In this document: one piece after another, positions 1-9,543 of the stretch | Layout of the letters: the number at the start of each line of letters is the position of its first letter | Position numbering within the stretch: the stretch's first letter is position 1 | Origin: Candidatus Rhodoferax randersensis | GTDB lineage: Bacteria; Pseudomonadota; Gammaproteobacteria; Burkholderiales; Burkholderiaceae_C | Direction of reading: 5' to 3' | NCBI GenBank assembly: GCA_016718155.1 | Contig: JADKEH010000012.1 | Location: forward strand, 124,001-188,000 | Length of the DNA: 64,000 bases | Position numbers and translations under genes: made by a program | Notes under the pieces: model-generated | What the model was told of the DNA's origin: nothing | Database searches by the model: none | What the model saw: only the letters and a program-made list of their open reading frames with translations

Positions 1-3000
1 CTTTGAGGGCGGACATCTTCTCGATCACACCCTCCACATCGTCCACCAGCAGGCTTTCGGTCAGCTCCAGCTTCAGGCGGCGCGGGTTGGCGCCGGTTTG
101 CTCCAGCACCGCGAGCACCTGCGCCACGAAGTCGCTTTGGCGAAACTGGCGCGCGCTGACGTTCACCGCCATGGTCAGGTGCGCCGCCAGCGGCCGTGTG
201 GCCCAAACCGCCAATTGGTGGCAGGCCGTCTCCAGCACCCAGGCACCCAGTGGGTGAATCAGACCGGTGGCCTCGGCCAGAGCGATGAACTCGCCCGGCG
301 GCACCAGCCCGCGCTGCGGATGGCGCCAACGCACCAGAGCCTCGACCCCGGTAAAGCGCCCACTGCCGTCCACCTGCCCCTGGTAGTGCAACACCAGTTG
401 TTGCTGGCGCAGGCCGTCGCGCAGGTCCTTCTCCAGCGCGGCGCGCTGGCTCACCACGCGCTGCATGGCGGGGTCGAAGAAGCGCAAGGTGTTGCGCCCG
501 GCGGCCTTGGCCTCGTACAGCGCCAGGTCGGCCTGCTTCATGAGTTCGTCAATCGGGGCCTGGTGGTTGGTGATCAAGGTGGCGCCGATGCTGGGGGTGC
601 TGTGACACTCCAGGCCGTCAAGGTCGTAGGGCTGGTTGAGCACCACCAGCATCTTCTTGCCCACCGCTTCGATCTGCGCCGCCGCTTCCTCCGCGACCTC
701 GCTCAGGTTCTCCAGCAACAGCACGAACTCGTCGCCGCCCAGGCGCGCCACGGTGTCGTCCTCGCGCACGCAGGTGCTCAGGCGATGCGACACCTGCTGC
801 AGCAACAGGTCGCCCTTGGCATGCCCCTGGCTGTCATTGAGGGTCTTGAAGTTGTCCAGATCAACATACAGCAGGGCTGCCTTGCGCCCGGTGCGGGCGC
901 TCGACACCAGTGCCTGCTGCAGGCGGTCGAGCAACAGGCGGCGGTTGGGCAACTGCGTCAGCGGGTCGTAGAAAGCGAGGTGCTTGATCTCGTCCTCGGC
1001 GGCCTTGCGCAGGGTGATGTCGACCAGCGTGCAAACATAGTGGGTCAGCTCGCGGCTGGGCACCTGCACAGCCGTGATGGTGAGCCACTGCGGGTAGACC
1101 TCCCCGCTTTTGCGCCGGTTCCAGATCTCACCCTGCCAGGACCCGGTCTCGCGCAGGCATTGCTTCATGTCGGCAAAAAAGGCCGCATCGTGGCGCCCCG
1201 AGTCGAGCAGGTCGGTCGACTGCCCCACCGCCTCTTCCCTGCTGTAGCCGGTGATCTGCGTGAAGGCGCGGTTCACCCGCTGGATCACCTTTCTGGCGTC
1301 GGTAACGAACATGCCTTCTTGCGACTCGAACACGGTGGCTGCCAGTTGCAGGCTCTGCTCGGCCTGCTTGCGGGCCGTGATGTCGCGCACAAAGGTGGCA
1401 AACACCTGCTGGTCAGCCAGATAGCGGCCCGCGATGTCGACATCGATCACATGGCCATCGCGACAACGGTGACGGGTTTCAAACCGCAGGCTGCCGTCGG
1501 CCAGGGTCTGGGCGATGCGTCGTTCGATGGCGCCGTCCGCGCTGTCCACATCGATGTCGCTGACGTGCAGCGCCAACATCTGCTCGCGGCTGTAGCCCAG
1601 CATGCTGCAGGCCACGGCGTTGACCTCCAGCAGGCGCCCGCTTGGGTCAACCAGCCAGAAGCCGTCCATGGCGGTTTGCAAAATCGCGTCGTTGCGGTCG
1701 GCCGCCTGCTTGCGCTCGGTGATGTCCACCGCCAAGCCGCCCACCAGGCGTTTGCCGTCCGAGCGGGTAAAGGCGAACTTGTTGCTTAGCCACCAGGAGG
1801 TGCTGCCATCGGCATTGACCGTGGCTTCTGCCACCTCAATCGGGCCGCCTTGGCTGAGCAGGCGCAAGTCGTTCTCGCGCAGCCGGTCGGCAATGTCGGC
1901 CGGAGCCAGTTGGTGGTCGGTCTTGCCCAGGGCGCCGTCACGCGCAAAACCCATGCGCTTGTTGAAGTTGTCACTCACAAAAACATAGCGTCCCAGCTCG
2001 TCCTTGAGCCAGGCGATGACCGCGCTGTTGTCCAGGAATACGCGCAACTGCTCGTCGCTGCGTTGCTGCATCGCCACCATCGCGTTGAACTCACGCGCCA
2101 CTGCGATCACCTCCTGCGGGCCGCCAAGCGGCGCGCGCACCCCCAGGTCGCCTTCGTGCACGGCGCGCGCAGTGGCCTGCAGGGCGGCAATGGGGCGCGT
2201 GATGCGCCGGGAAGCAAGCGCCAGGGCACCGCCAGCAGCACCGCCAGCACCACCAGCAGCAGCACCGCCAGGCCAGTGAACAGGGCACGCAGGGCGCCTT
2301 CGCGCGCCTTGGTGTAGACCGATTCGGCAGGCACCCCGACAAAGGCCACCCAGCCCAGCTCGGGCATCGGCACCACCGAAAAGAAACGTGTGACGCCATC
2401 GATCGCCAGGCTCTCGAACTCGCCATCACGCAGCGCCACAATTTGCCGCGCGGCCTCGGCGTTGGGCCGGGTGCCAATCACGTGCTCGGTGTCCAGATTT
2501 CGCCAGACCATGATGCCGTCGTCCTGAAAGAACCCATAGCGGCTCTCGGGTGGTAAAAATTCGGCTGGAATATGGGGGTCATAGCTGTCCAGGTCCAGCG
2601 ACAGGTGCACCGCGCCCGCCAGTTCCCCATCCTCGGCCCAGATCGGTGTGCTCAGTACCGACACCCACTTGCCGGAGATTGGCCCGAGGTGCGGCTGACC
2701 AACGGTAAAACGGCGGACCTTGAGAAAGTGTTGAAACCAGGCGCTGGCGCCGACGCTGACCGCCTCGCCGTCAGGCTGCGCCAGCGCCGAGCACAGCGCC
2801 AGCCCGTTGGCGTCGGTGACCACCACATTGGCAAAGCCGGGGTTCAGTGCCTGCAACTGCTGCAGGGCGGGGTCGCAATGCGCCGGGTCCAGCCGCTTGA
2901 TGTCGCTGCGCGCGGCCAGCCGCTCCAGCACTTGGCGCGCCTGGCCAACCTGACGGCCGGTGTTGTTGACCATGGTGGTGGCCAGCGTGCGCAAACTGGT

Positions 3001-3123
3001 CTTGGCGTGGGCAATGGCCTGCTGCCGGTCCTGGTAAATGTCCACCCCGAGCACCAGCGCCAAGGGCACCGACACGGCCAGCACCAGTGCCAACAAATGA
3101 GCGCGAATGGTCGCGGCGTGCAT
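1..3123 (-). CDS. Membrane sensory GGDEF-EAL protein (dCACHE-HAMP-PAS-PAS-PAS-GGDEF-EAL), frameshifted and cut by the window edge
   Basis: Probable cyclic-di-GMP enzyme of the inner membrane. From the ATG at 3121-3123 the N-terminus has a signal-anchor helix (LLALVLAVSVPLALVLG), a periplasmic sensor region of about 250 residues resembling dCACHE, and a second Leu/Val-rich helix near 2230-2290. Past that helix the frame ends in a spurious tail at 2107. The homologous continuation (ITRPIAALQA, a HAMP-like stretch) is one frame away, so a base is missing around 2222-2230. The continuing frame stays open to position 1 and holds three PAS repeats (DITERK/DITARK/DITLRK ends), GGDEF (LGGDEFV, about 736-752) and EAL (GVEALVRWRH, about 318-348). 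The EAL domain is incomplete because the window begins inside it. Both signature motifs are intact, so it could make or degrade c-di-GMP. The frameshift is either a consensus error or a true lesion. Confidence 0.8.
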
Positions 3124-3253
3124 GGCGTCAGCCCGTGGTTCCCAATGCGCCTGGCAAGATCATCAATCCGCTCCCATGCTGCGTGTGCGTGCAACAAGGA
3201 TAGCCGCTATCGAGCGCCCATGTACAGCGGCGCTGAACCTGCCGCGGCGCGAA

Positions 3254-3793
3254 CTAAGTAGGGCGGCGCCGCCGGGCCCGCAGCAGGTACAGCCAGGTCA
3301 ACGCCAGCACCGCATAGTTGAGCACCAAGAACCAGGGCGTGTTCCAGGCCAGCCCGTCGAAGCCGCGCTCGGTGAAGGGGTACAACACCGGCACTGGGTA
3401 GTAGTCGGCGGAGTGCGTGAAGACGTCGATCACGATGTGCGACCACCACCCCAGCAACGGGACCCAGAGCGAGCGAAGCACCGCCCACAAGAACAACGAG
3501 CACGCGAGCGCGACCACCGCGCTGTGGAGCGTGCAGTGCAGATGGTGCGACCAGAGTTGCACGGCCGCAGGCAGCGCCGGCTCCTGTCCCGGCACAGCAA
3601 GCGCATAGGCGCGCAGCGTGGCCAGTGTGCCATCGCCCCACGCCCACCAACCCAGTAGTGGCACCAGATGAACCACATCCGGCAAGGCGGCGAGCGCCAC
3701 CGTGGCAGCCACAGTGTCGGAAGTCTGCGGCCAGCGTCGCCGCGCCAGCGTGACGCCAGCGCCAGCCCACAAGGCATGTGCAAGGATGTCCAT
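3254..3793 (-). CDS. DUF457-type membrane-bound metal-dependent hydrolase
   Basis: A 179-residue polytopic membrane protein starting MDILAHALW, the usual opening of the DUF457/YdjM-like family. Histidines and aspartates of the family metal-binding pattern are visible (DILAHALW near residue 2, LPDVVHLVP near 38, WWSHIVIDVFTH near 116). Four to five hydrophobic segments are separated by short loops. The family is predicted to be a zinc-dependent hydrolase related to phospholipase C, but the substrate is unknown. It lies downstream of the cusF-like gene on the same strand with an 84-bp gap, so it could be the last gene of the metal-efflux transcript or independent. Family assignment is fairly secure and function is not. 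Confidence 0.75.
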   Translation of the reverse strand: MDILAHALWAGAGVTLARRRWPQTSDTVAATVALAALPDVVHLVPLLGWWAWGDGTLATLRAYALAVPGQEPALPAAVQLWSHHLHCTLHSAVVALACSLFLWAVLRSLWVPLLGWWSHIVIDVFTHSADYYPVPVLYPFTERGFDGLAWNTPWFLVLNYAVLALTWLYLLRARRRRPT

Positions 3794-3877
3794 CTCGGCG
3801 CCCTCCAGCTCATATCAGTTCGGGCCGGGCCTGCCGAAGCAGCGCCGCCGCAGCCCGCAAGGCCGCTCGCTTGACAG

Positions 3878-4228
3878 CTACTTGGCCAACTTGATGTCGG
3901 TCACCAGCAGGCGGCCCGACTGCCGCTCGGCAACAAACTTGACCTTGTCACCGACCTGCACCTTGTCCAGCACCGATGGGTCCGCAAGCGGGAAGGCGGT
4001 GGTCATGGCAGGCAACCCCAAGTGCCGGATGGCGCCATGCTGGATGGTCAGCCGGCCCGTTTCCAGGCTGACCTTGCGCACCGTGCCATCGGTGACATGT
4101 TTGGCTGGAACGACCTTGGTGCCGGGCGGGTTACCACCCCCGCCACTGCTTTGCGCCCAGACGCCAGACAGGGGGACCACGGCGAGCGCCAGCGCCAACA
4201 CTGCGGCGCGAGATGGATAGTGATTCAA
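3878..4228 (-). CDS. cusF: CusF-like periplasmic copper-binding protein
   Basis: A 116-residue exported protein with an N-terminal signal peptide (ALALAVVPLSGVWAQ) and a CusF/CusF_Ec-type OB-fold domain (VRKVSLETGRLTIQHG, then HLGLPAMTTAFPL). The spaced H...M pattern matches the copper(I) site of CusF, in which a His and Met residues bind the metal next to a Trp; the Trp is not obvious here. CusF passes Cu(I)/Ag(I) to the RND pump. The start is a TTG at 4226-4228, chosen because a strong Shine-Dalgarno sits 6 nt upstream. The gene closes the efflux island on the minus strand, 526 bp after the previous gene, and that gap is filled by palindromic repeats. The symbol is by similarity only. Confidence 0.8.
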   Translation of the reverse strand: MNHYPSRAAVLALALAVVPLSGVWAQSSGGGGNPPGTKVVPAKHVTDGTVRKVSLETGRLTIQHGAIRHLGLPAMTTAFPLADPSVLDKVQVGDKVKFVAERQSGRLLVTDIKLAK

Positions 4229-4234
4229 GTGATG

Positions 4235-4241
4235 CCTCCTT
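4235..4241 (-). promoter_or_regulatory. Strong Shine-Dalgarno (AAGGAGG) for a TTG start
   Basis: On the minus strand AAGGAGG lies 6 nt before the TTG codon at 4226-4228. It decides the start of the cusF-like gene, because no ATG gives a signal peptide. Confidence 0.7.
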
Positions 4242-4366
4242 TAACGGTAAGACTGGTAAACCGTGCTGCCGCCATCGGCTTTAACCCGTAGCGCATCGTA
4301 AGGCTATTTGCGGCCACCATAGGCCGATCCGACCATAAGAGAGAGCATGCGCCAATTGGCGGGCGC

Positions 4367-4458
4367 GGGGATCAGGCTGCCTGGGTGTTCTGCTCCGTGT
4401 CCGCCGCCCTGCGGGCTCCCCCTTGACCTGCGCAGAACACCCAGGCAGCCTGATCCCC
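4367..4458. repeat. Perfect 27-bp inverted repeat with 38-bp loop
   Basis: The left arm 4367-4393 begins GGGGATCAGGCTGCCTGG and the right arm 4432-4458 is its exact reverse complement over all 27 bases. The 38-bp loop carries a CGTGTCC...CCTTGACCT block that recurs, inverted, in the neighbouring hairpin at 4557-4653. The gap 4229-4754 contains no credible gene. It holds this element, a short GGGTCAGA palindrome and the second hairpin. It looks like a small non-coding mobile or REP-like element rather than a simple terminator; its class is unknown. Confidence 0.75.
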
Positions 4459-4493
4459 AAGTGGCGTGGGTTGTTGGCCGTTCTGTTCAGTTG

Positions 4494-4531
4494 GGGTCAG
4501 AGCACGTTTGCTGCGCAAAGTGGTCTGACCC
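4494..4531. repeat. GGGTCAGA / TCTGACCC short inverted repeat
   Basis: GGGTCAGA at 4494-4501 is mirrored by TCTGACCC at 4524-4531, with a 22-bp loop. Similar GGTCAGA/TCTGACC ends are familiar from REP-type and transposon-end sequences in proteobacteria. That identity is from memory and untested. It sits between the two larger hairpins. Confidence 0.5.
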
Positions 4532-4556
4532 GCAAGGTTTCAGCAAAGCAGCCCTT

Positions 4557-4653
4557 CGCAGCAGCGGGGTGGGGGTGCACGCCAAAGTGAGGTCAAGGAG
4601 GAGCCCAAAGGGCGGGGGACACGAACGGCGGCGTGTGCCCCCACCCTGCTGCG
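4557..4653. repeat. Imperfect hairpin repeat related to the 4367-4458 element
   Basis: The left arm 4557-4583 (starts CGCAGCAGCGGGGTGGGGG) pairs imperfectly with the right arm 4630-4653 (ends CCACCCTGCTGCG). The loop contains AGGTCAAGGAGGAGCCC and GGGCGGGGGACACG, which are the reverse complement of the block in the first hairpin loop. The two are therefore two members of one family in opposite orientation. Confidence 0.6.
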
Positions 4654-4754
4654 AGTCCAGCACAATAGCTCTGCTCAAAAGCCTCGACAGGCGCAGAGCG
4701 AACGAGGCTTTCCCAAAGTAAGTGTCGTTCGCCTTGGTGGTCGGGACACCCGAC

Positions 4755-5213
4755 TCAGTGATGCATGTGTTCGCTCGCGGCCCCCGCCATGGGCGTAAAC
4801 CGCGCTTGTTCCGCCGGCTTGCCCGCCAAGGTGACCGACACCACCGCCTTCATGTCGGGCGCGGAGGCGTACTTGGCCACGCCCTTCAAGCGGTTGTCAC
4901 CATCTGGCACCAGCGTGACGCTGGCTTTGAGCTTACCAGCGAGCAGCGTTGCCGTGCCACTGGCCCCAGTGGTTGCAATCTTGGTGCCGGCGTGGTCGGT
5001 CACGAACACCACGACCGGGTGCTCCTTGACCTCCTTGCTGTTCTTGACCACCACCAGCTCAAAGTGGTAGGCGTTGGCCATGCGCAGTTGCCCGCCGTTG
5101 GGGGTCTTCATGGTGTCGAGCGTGGCGTCATCGTGCGCCAGCGCGGGCCCTGTCACGGTTGCAAGCGTTAGCGCCGTGATCAGCATGGCCGCCAGTTTGG
5201 GAATCGTCGTCAT
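4755..5213 (-). CDS. Periplasmic accessory protein of the metal efflux operon
   Basis: A 152-residue exported protein. The start is the ATG at 5211-5213, set by AGAAGGAAA just upstream; reading further upstream gives only a wrong-frame extension through the pump gene. Signal peptide: LAAMLITALTLATVTGPALA, with mature HDDATLDTMKTPNGGQL. The body has a repeated beta-type pattern (YHFELVVV, VVVFVTDHAGTKI, SGTATLL, LVPDGDNRLKGVA) like the soluble domain often found N-terminal in CzcB-type adaptor proteins. The C-terminus ends SEHMHH, a Met/His tail suited to metal binding. It follows the RND pump gene by 47 bp on the same strand. A copper-chaperone or buffering role is inferred from context only. 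Confidence 0.7.
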   Translation of the reverse strand: MTTIPKLAAMLITALTLATVTGPALAHDDATLDTMKTPNGGQLRMANAYHFELVVVKNSKEVKEHPVVVFVTDHAGTKIATTGASGTATLLAGKLKASVTLVPDGDNRLKGVAKYASAPDMKAVVSVTLAGKPAEQARFTPMAGAASEHMHH

Positions 5214-5260
5214 TGCAGTTTCCTTCTCGGTTGTGGCCCGCTGGGGCCGTTGAGTTGTAT

Positions 5261-8200
5261 TCAATAGTTCTCGCTGCCACGATCTTCCAGCAAGCGGGTC
5301 AGCGGCTTTTCTCCCCACAGCCAGAACATCAACGGTGTCAGCAGGCTGTCGAGCAGGGTCGAACTGACCAGGCCGCCAAAAATCACCACCGCCACCGGGT
5401 GCAGCACTTCCTTGCCTGGCGCGTCGCTGGACACCAGCAAGGGCACCAGGGCAAAGGCGGCCACCAGCGCCGTCATCAGCACCGGCGTGAGGCGCTCCAG
5501 CGAGCCGCGCACGATCATGTCGCGGCCAAAGGTCTCGCCCTCGAAGGCGCACAGGTTGATGTAGTGGCTGATCTTCAGAATGCCGTTGCGGGTGGCGATA
5601 CCGGTCAGCGTGATGAAGCCCACCAGCGCCGCTACCGACAAGGGTTGCCCGGACAGCCACAGCGCGATCACGCTGCCCACCAGCGCCAGGGGAATGTTGC
5701 CCATGATGATGGCGGTGAGTACCACCGAGCGGTAACGGCTGTAGAGCACCAGAAAAATCATTGCCAGCGAGATCAGCGCCAGCCCACTGATCAGCCGGGC
5801 GGCCTGCTCCTGCGCCTGGAACTGCCCCTCCAGGGCCGAGAAGTAGCCCTCGGGCAAGGGCCGGGAGGCGAGTTCGGCGCGAATCGCCGCAATCACGCCC
5901 GACATGTCGGAGCCGTCGGTGTTGGCCGAGATCACCATGCGCCGGCGCGCGTTTTCCCGGCTCACCTGGTTCGGACCGTCGCTGTCCTCCAGCGTGGCCA
6001 GCTTGGACAGCGGCACGTGCCCGCCCGGCGTTTCGATCAGCAAATTGGCCAGCGCCTGCAGATCGCGGTCGCGCTCAGGCAGCTTGACGACCAGGTCGAA
6101 GCGACGATTGCCTTCGACGATCTGGGTGATGCGCTCGCCTTCGATCATCTGCTGCAGCGAACGCAACAGGGTGCCCGGCGCCACACCGTAACGCGCCACC
6201 TGCTCGTAGTCGATGCGGATCTTGATCTGCGGAATCAGCACCTGTTTTTCGATCTGCAAATCAGTGAGGCCCGCGATGGGAGCCAGTCGCAGCCGCAAAT
6301 CGGCCGCCAGGCCGCGCAGGGTATCGAGGTCGTCGCCATAGATCTTGAGCGCGATCTGCGCCCGCACGCCCGACAGCAGGTGGTCCAGTCGGTGCGAGAT
6401 CGGTTGCCCCACGTTGCTGGCAGCCGGCAACACCGCCAGCCGGGCACGGATATCCGCAATGATGGCCTCGCGGCTGCGTGGCGAGGCCTTCAGGTCAACG
6501 TCCATCTCGGAGTAATGCACCCCTTCGGCGTGTTCATCCAACTCGGCGCGTCCGGTGCGCCGGCCGACCTTCGTCACCTCGGGCACCTGTGCCACCAATT
6601 GCTCCGCCAGCATGCCAATGTGGTTCGACTCGCTCAACGAGGTGCCGGGATTGAGCAACACGTTGACGGTCAAGGTGCCCTCGTTGAAAGGCGGCAAAAA
6701 CGAACGGGCAAAAAACGGAACACTTGCCGCCGCCAGCAGCACCGCCAGCAGGGCGCCGAGCAGCAGGCTGCGGGCGTGCCCAAACGACCAATGCAGCAGT
6801 CGGGCATCCCACTGCTTGAGCCTCTGCACCAGCGGGCTGTCACCGTGGCCAAGCTGTTTCATGCCGGGCAACAGGTAGTAGGCCATGACGGGGGTCAGCG
6901 TCACCGACACCAGCATGCTGGCCAGGATCGAGACGATGTAGGCCAGGCCCAGCGGCGTGAACAGCCGCCCTTCAATACCGGGCAACACAAAGAGCGGCAC
7001 AAACACCAGCACGATGATCAGCGTGGCATAGACGATCGCGGAACGCACCTCCAGTGTCGCCCTGGCAATCACCTCCACCACCGGCTTGGGCGCGGTCAGC
7101 GCGCTGTTGAGCCGCAGGCGGCGCAGCACGTTTTCCACCCCCACCACCGCGTCGTCCACCAGCTCACCAATGGCGATCGCCAAGCCACCCAGCGTCATGG
7201 TGTTGATCGACAGGCCCAGGTAGTGAAACACCAGCGCCGTCACCAACAAGGACACCGGAATCGCCATCAGCGAGATCAGCGTGGTACGAACATTGAGCAG
7301 AAACAGAAACAAAATCACCGCTACCAGAATCGCCCCGTCGCGCAGCGCCTCCTCCACATTGCTGACTGAATGCTCGATGAAGTCGGCCTGCTTGAACAGG
7401 AACTGGGGCGCCTGCATGCCCGGCGGCAAGCTCTTGGCCAGTTCGGCCATGGCTTTCTCGACCGAGCGGGTCAAGGTCACGCTGTCGGCGCTGGGCTGCT
7501 TCTGCACCGACAGCACCACGGCGGGTTTGCCGTTGTAACCGGCGTCGCCACGCTTGATGGCAGAGGCCAGTTTGACGTCGGCCACTTGCCGCAGCAAAAC
7601 AGCCTGGCCGTCCTTGACCGTCACCACCAGGTTCTGCAAATCCTCGATGCGGGTGGTGCGGCCAATCTGGCGTATCAGGTACTCGCGCCCCTGAGACTGC
7701 AGGAAGCCACCGCTGGTATTGGCACCGAAATCCTGCAACGCGGCGTCCAGCTTCTCACGCTCGACACCCAGTGCCTTGAGTTGCGCCGGCTTGATCTCGA
7801 CTTGGTACTGTTTGACCTCGCCGCCAATGGCAATCACTTGCGCAATGCCCGGAATGGTCAACAGGCGCGGGCGCATCACCCAGTCGGCGTACTCACGCAC
7901 CTGCATCGGGCTGACTTTGGCCGGGTCGGCCGGCAAGGCGATCAGCAGGATCTCGCCCATGATCGACGAAATGGGTCCGAGTTGCGGCACCACGCCAGGG
8001 GGCAGTTGCTCGCGCACCAGGTTAAGCCGCTCACTGACCTGTTGCCGATTGCGGTAGACGTCCGAGCCCCACTCAAACTCGACGTACACAATTGACAGCC
8101 CGACCCCCGAGACCGAACGCACCCGGCTGACGCCGGGCATGCCGTTCATGCTGGCTTCCACCGGCGCACTCACTAACTGCTCCACCTCTTCGGGCGCCAT

Positions 8201-8365
8201 GCCGCCGACCTCGGTCATCAGGGTGACGGTGGGTTTGTTGAGGTCGGGGAACACGTCCACCGGCATACGCTGCACCGTGAACACCCCGTAGACCACCAGC
8301 ATCAGGGCTATACCCAGCACCAGCAGGCGCTGCCTCAGACTGGTGTGGATGATGGCGTCGAACAT
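5261..8365 (-). CDS. cusA: Heavy-metal efflux RND pump, CusA/CzcA family
   Basis: A full-length 1034-residue inner-membrane trimer-forming RND transporter that would export metal ions by proton antiport through the CusCBA-type tripartite channel. Seen: a typical N-terminus (first helix, then MPVDVFPDLNKPTVT), porter-domain sequence VSGVGLSIVYVEFEWG, 12 predicted helices, and the TM4 signature GELVDDAVVGVEN near residue 400, whose acidic pair is part of the proton relay of metal-type RND pumps. This signature differs from the CzcA (DFGxxxDGA) and E. coli CusA (AIGxxxDAA) forms, so the substrate cannot be fixed from it. Neighbouring CusF-like and His/Met-rich proteins favour Cu/Ag. It lies 20 bp after the adaptor gene, and the C-terminus is intact. 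Confidence 0.9.
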   Translation of the reverse strand: MFDAIIHTSLRQRLLVLGIALMLVVYGVFTVQRMPVDVFPDLNKPTVTLMTEVGGMAPEEVEQLVSAPVEASMNGMPGVSRVRSVSGVGLSIVYVEFEWGSDVYRNRQQVSERLNLVREQLPPGVVPQLGPISSIMGEILLIALPADPAKVSPMQVREYADWVMRPRLLTIPGIAQVIAIGGEVKQYQVEIKPAQLKALGVEREKLDAALQDFGANTSGGFLQSQGREYLIRQIGRTTRIEDLQNLVVTVKDGQAVLLRQVADVKLASAIKRGDAGYNGKPAVVLSVQKQPSADSVTLTRSVEKAMAELAKSLPPGMQAPQFLFKQADFIEHSVSNVEEALRDGAILVAVILFLFLLNVRTTLISLMAIPVSLLVTALVFHYLGLSINTMTLGGLAIAIGELVDDAVVGVENVLRRLRLNSALTAPKPVVEVIARATLEVRSAIVYATLIIVLVFVPLFVLPGIEGRLFTPLGLAYIVSILASMLVSVTLTPVMAYYLLPGMKQLGHGDSPLVQRLKQWDARLLHWSFGHARSLLLGALLAVLLAAASVPFFARSFLPPFNEGTLTVNVLLNPGTSLSESNHIGMLAEQLVAQVPEVTKVGRRTGRAELDEHAEGVHYSEMDVDLKASPRSREAIIADIRARLAVLPAASNVGQPISHRLDHLLSGVRAQIALKIYGDDLDTLRGLAADLRLRLAPIAGLTDLQIEKQVLIPQIKIRIDYEQVARYGVAPGTLLRSLQQMIEGERITQIVEGNRRFDLVVKLPERDRDLQALANLLIETPGGHVPLSKLATLEDSDGPNQVSRENARRRMVISANTDGSDMSGVIAAIRAELASRPLPEGYFSALEGQFQAQEQAARLISGLALISLAMIFLVLYSRYRSVVLTAIIMGNIPLALVGSVIALWLSGQPLSVAALVGFITLTGIATRNGILKISHYINLCAFEGETFGRDMIVRGSLERLTPVLMTALVAAFALVPLLVSSDAPGKEVLHPVAVVIFGGLVSSTLLDSLLTPLMFWLWGEKPLTRLLEDRGSENY

Positions 8366-8385
8366 GGTGGTCTGACCCGCCAGGC

Positions 8386-9543
8386 CTAGCGAATCTGCGC
8401 CAGCAAGTTGGCACCGACGGTCACCACGCGCTCACCGCCCGTGACACCGGTGGTGAGTGCCACGCTGCTGGCGTCCAAGGGCTGGGCGCTGACCCGGCGC
8501 GGCGCAAAACGCTCGGCGCTGACATGCACCCAGACCGTGCTCTCGCCTGCGTTATTGCGGGCCAGCGCGGCCACAGGCATGGCCACCCCCTTGAGCGTGC
8601 GCGACGTGGCGGCGATGACCTTGACCGCCTGCCCCACCGCAACCGGTGCGTTCGGGGCCTTGACCCGGAACATCAAGGGCAAGGCTTGTTCGCGCAGTTG
8701 TCGGGCAGCGCCGATGAACTGCAGTTCCAGCGCGCCGCCGGGCAAAGGCACGCTGGCGCGGGTGATGCCGTCGATCAAGGCCGGGTCATAGGCCAGTGCT
8801 TCGATGACCAGCCGGGCCGGATCAACAATCTCCAGCAACACCTCGCGGGCATCCACCACCTGGCCGGTCACCACATGGGCGGCACTGATGACCCCCGACA
8901 CCGGCGCCAACAGGGCCTCGGCCTGCTCCAGGCTGGCGCCCACCGCGGCGCGGCGCTGGCGCAAGGCGTCCAGCTCAAGACGGGTCGCGTCAATGTCCTT
9001 CTGCGGCACCGAGCCTTCCAGTTGTGCATACCGTGCCGCCTTGCGCTCGGCGATTGCCAACTGGGCCTGCAACTCGGCCAAGGCGGCGCGCTGGTTGCCG
9101 CGGTCCAGGCTAGCCACCACCGGCCGCACGGACAACAAGACCTGCCCTTTGAGCACCCGTTGACCGAGTGTGGGCAGTCCTGTCGGACCGGCCTCGATGC
9201 GTCCAGCCTGGCTGGCCTGGACGCGTCCGCCGGCATTGGGGTCGGCCATCACACGGCCGTTGAGTTCGACCGTGGCGCTCAGCGCCCGGGTCTCGGCCAG
9301 CGCGGTGCGGATGCCCAACTGACGCTGCACCGCCTTGGGCACAAACACGCTGCCATCGGGCAGGCGCTGCGCGGCAGCGGTCGTGCCGGCAGGTGCGGCC
9401 GTGGCGGCAAGCCCGGCGGCGGCCACCGGCTTTTGGTCGTGGCTATGGTCCTCGTCGCCATGCGCGCGCAAGGGCGTCACGCCGAGCGCCAGAACGGCGG
9501 CGCCCACCAGGGCCAGCAGCTTGAAGGGCTTAAGGGATTTCAT
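8386..9543 (-). CDS. cusB: Periplasmic adaptor (membrane fusion protein) of the RND pump, CusB/CzcB type
   Basis: A 385-residue HlyD/RND adaptor that links pump and outer-membrane channel. The ATG at 9541-9543 is preferred to a GTG nine bases upstream. Signal sequence LLALVGAAVLALGVTPLRA is followed by a mature HGDEDHSHD metal-binding run. Then come the barrel-sandwich lipoyl halves (VELNGRVMADPNAGGRVQ and LLAPVSGVISAAHVVTGQ), an alpha-helical hairpin rich in Ala/Gln/Arg between them, and a C-terminal beta-barrel and membrane-proximal region ending GERVVTVGANLLAQIR. The gene overlaps the end of the preceding gene by 14 bp, which shares the same HGDEDHS run. Assignment as an RND adaptor is firm; metal identity is inferred. 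Confidence 0.88.
   Translation of the reverse strand: MKSLKPFKLLALVGAAVLALGVTPLRAHGDEDHSHDQKPVAAAGLAATAAPAGTTAAAQRLPDGSVFVPKAVQRQLGIRTALAETRALSATVELNGRVMADPNAGGRVQASQAGRIEAGPTGLPTLGQRVLKGQVLLSVRPVVASLDRGNQRAALAELQAQLAIAERKAARYAQLEGSVPQKDIDATRLELDALRQRRAAVGASLEQAEALLAPVSGVISAAHVVTGQVVDAREVLLEIVDPARLVIEALAYDPALIDGITRASVPLPGGALELQFIGAARQLREQALPLMFRVKAPNAPVAVGQAVKVIAATSRTLKGVAMPVAALARNNAGESTVWVHVSAERFAPRRVSAQPLDASSVALTTGVTGGERVVTVGANLLAQIR

Noticed and set aside
98..1789. Long plus-strand open frame (563 codons)
   Set aside because: Antisense shadow of the GGDEF-EAL gene; Gln/His/Val-rich sequence with no domain, typical of high-GC complementary frames.
5213..7369. 718-codon plus-strand open frame
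   Set aside because: Antisense to the CusA-like pump gene; His/Gln/Arg-rich translation with no family pattern, while the minus-strand frame is a complete RND pump.
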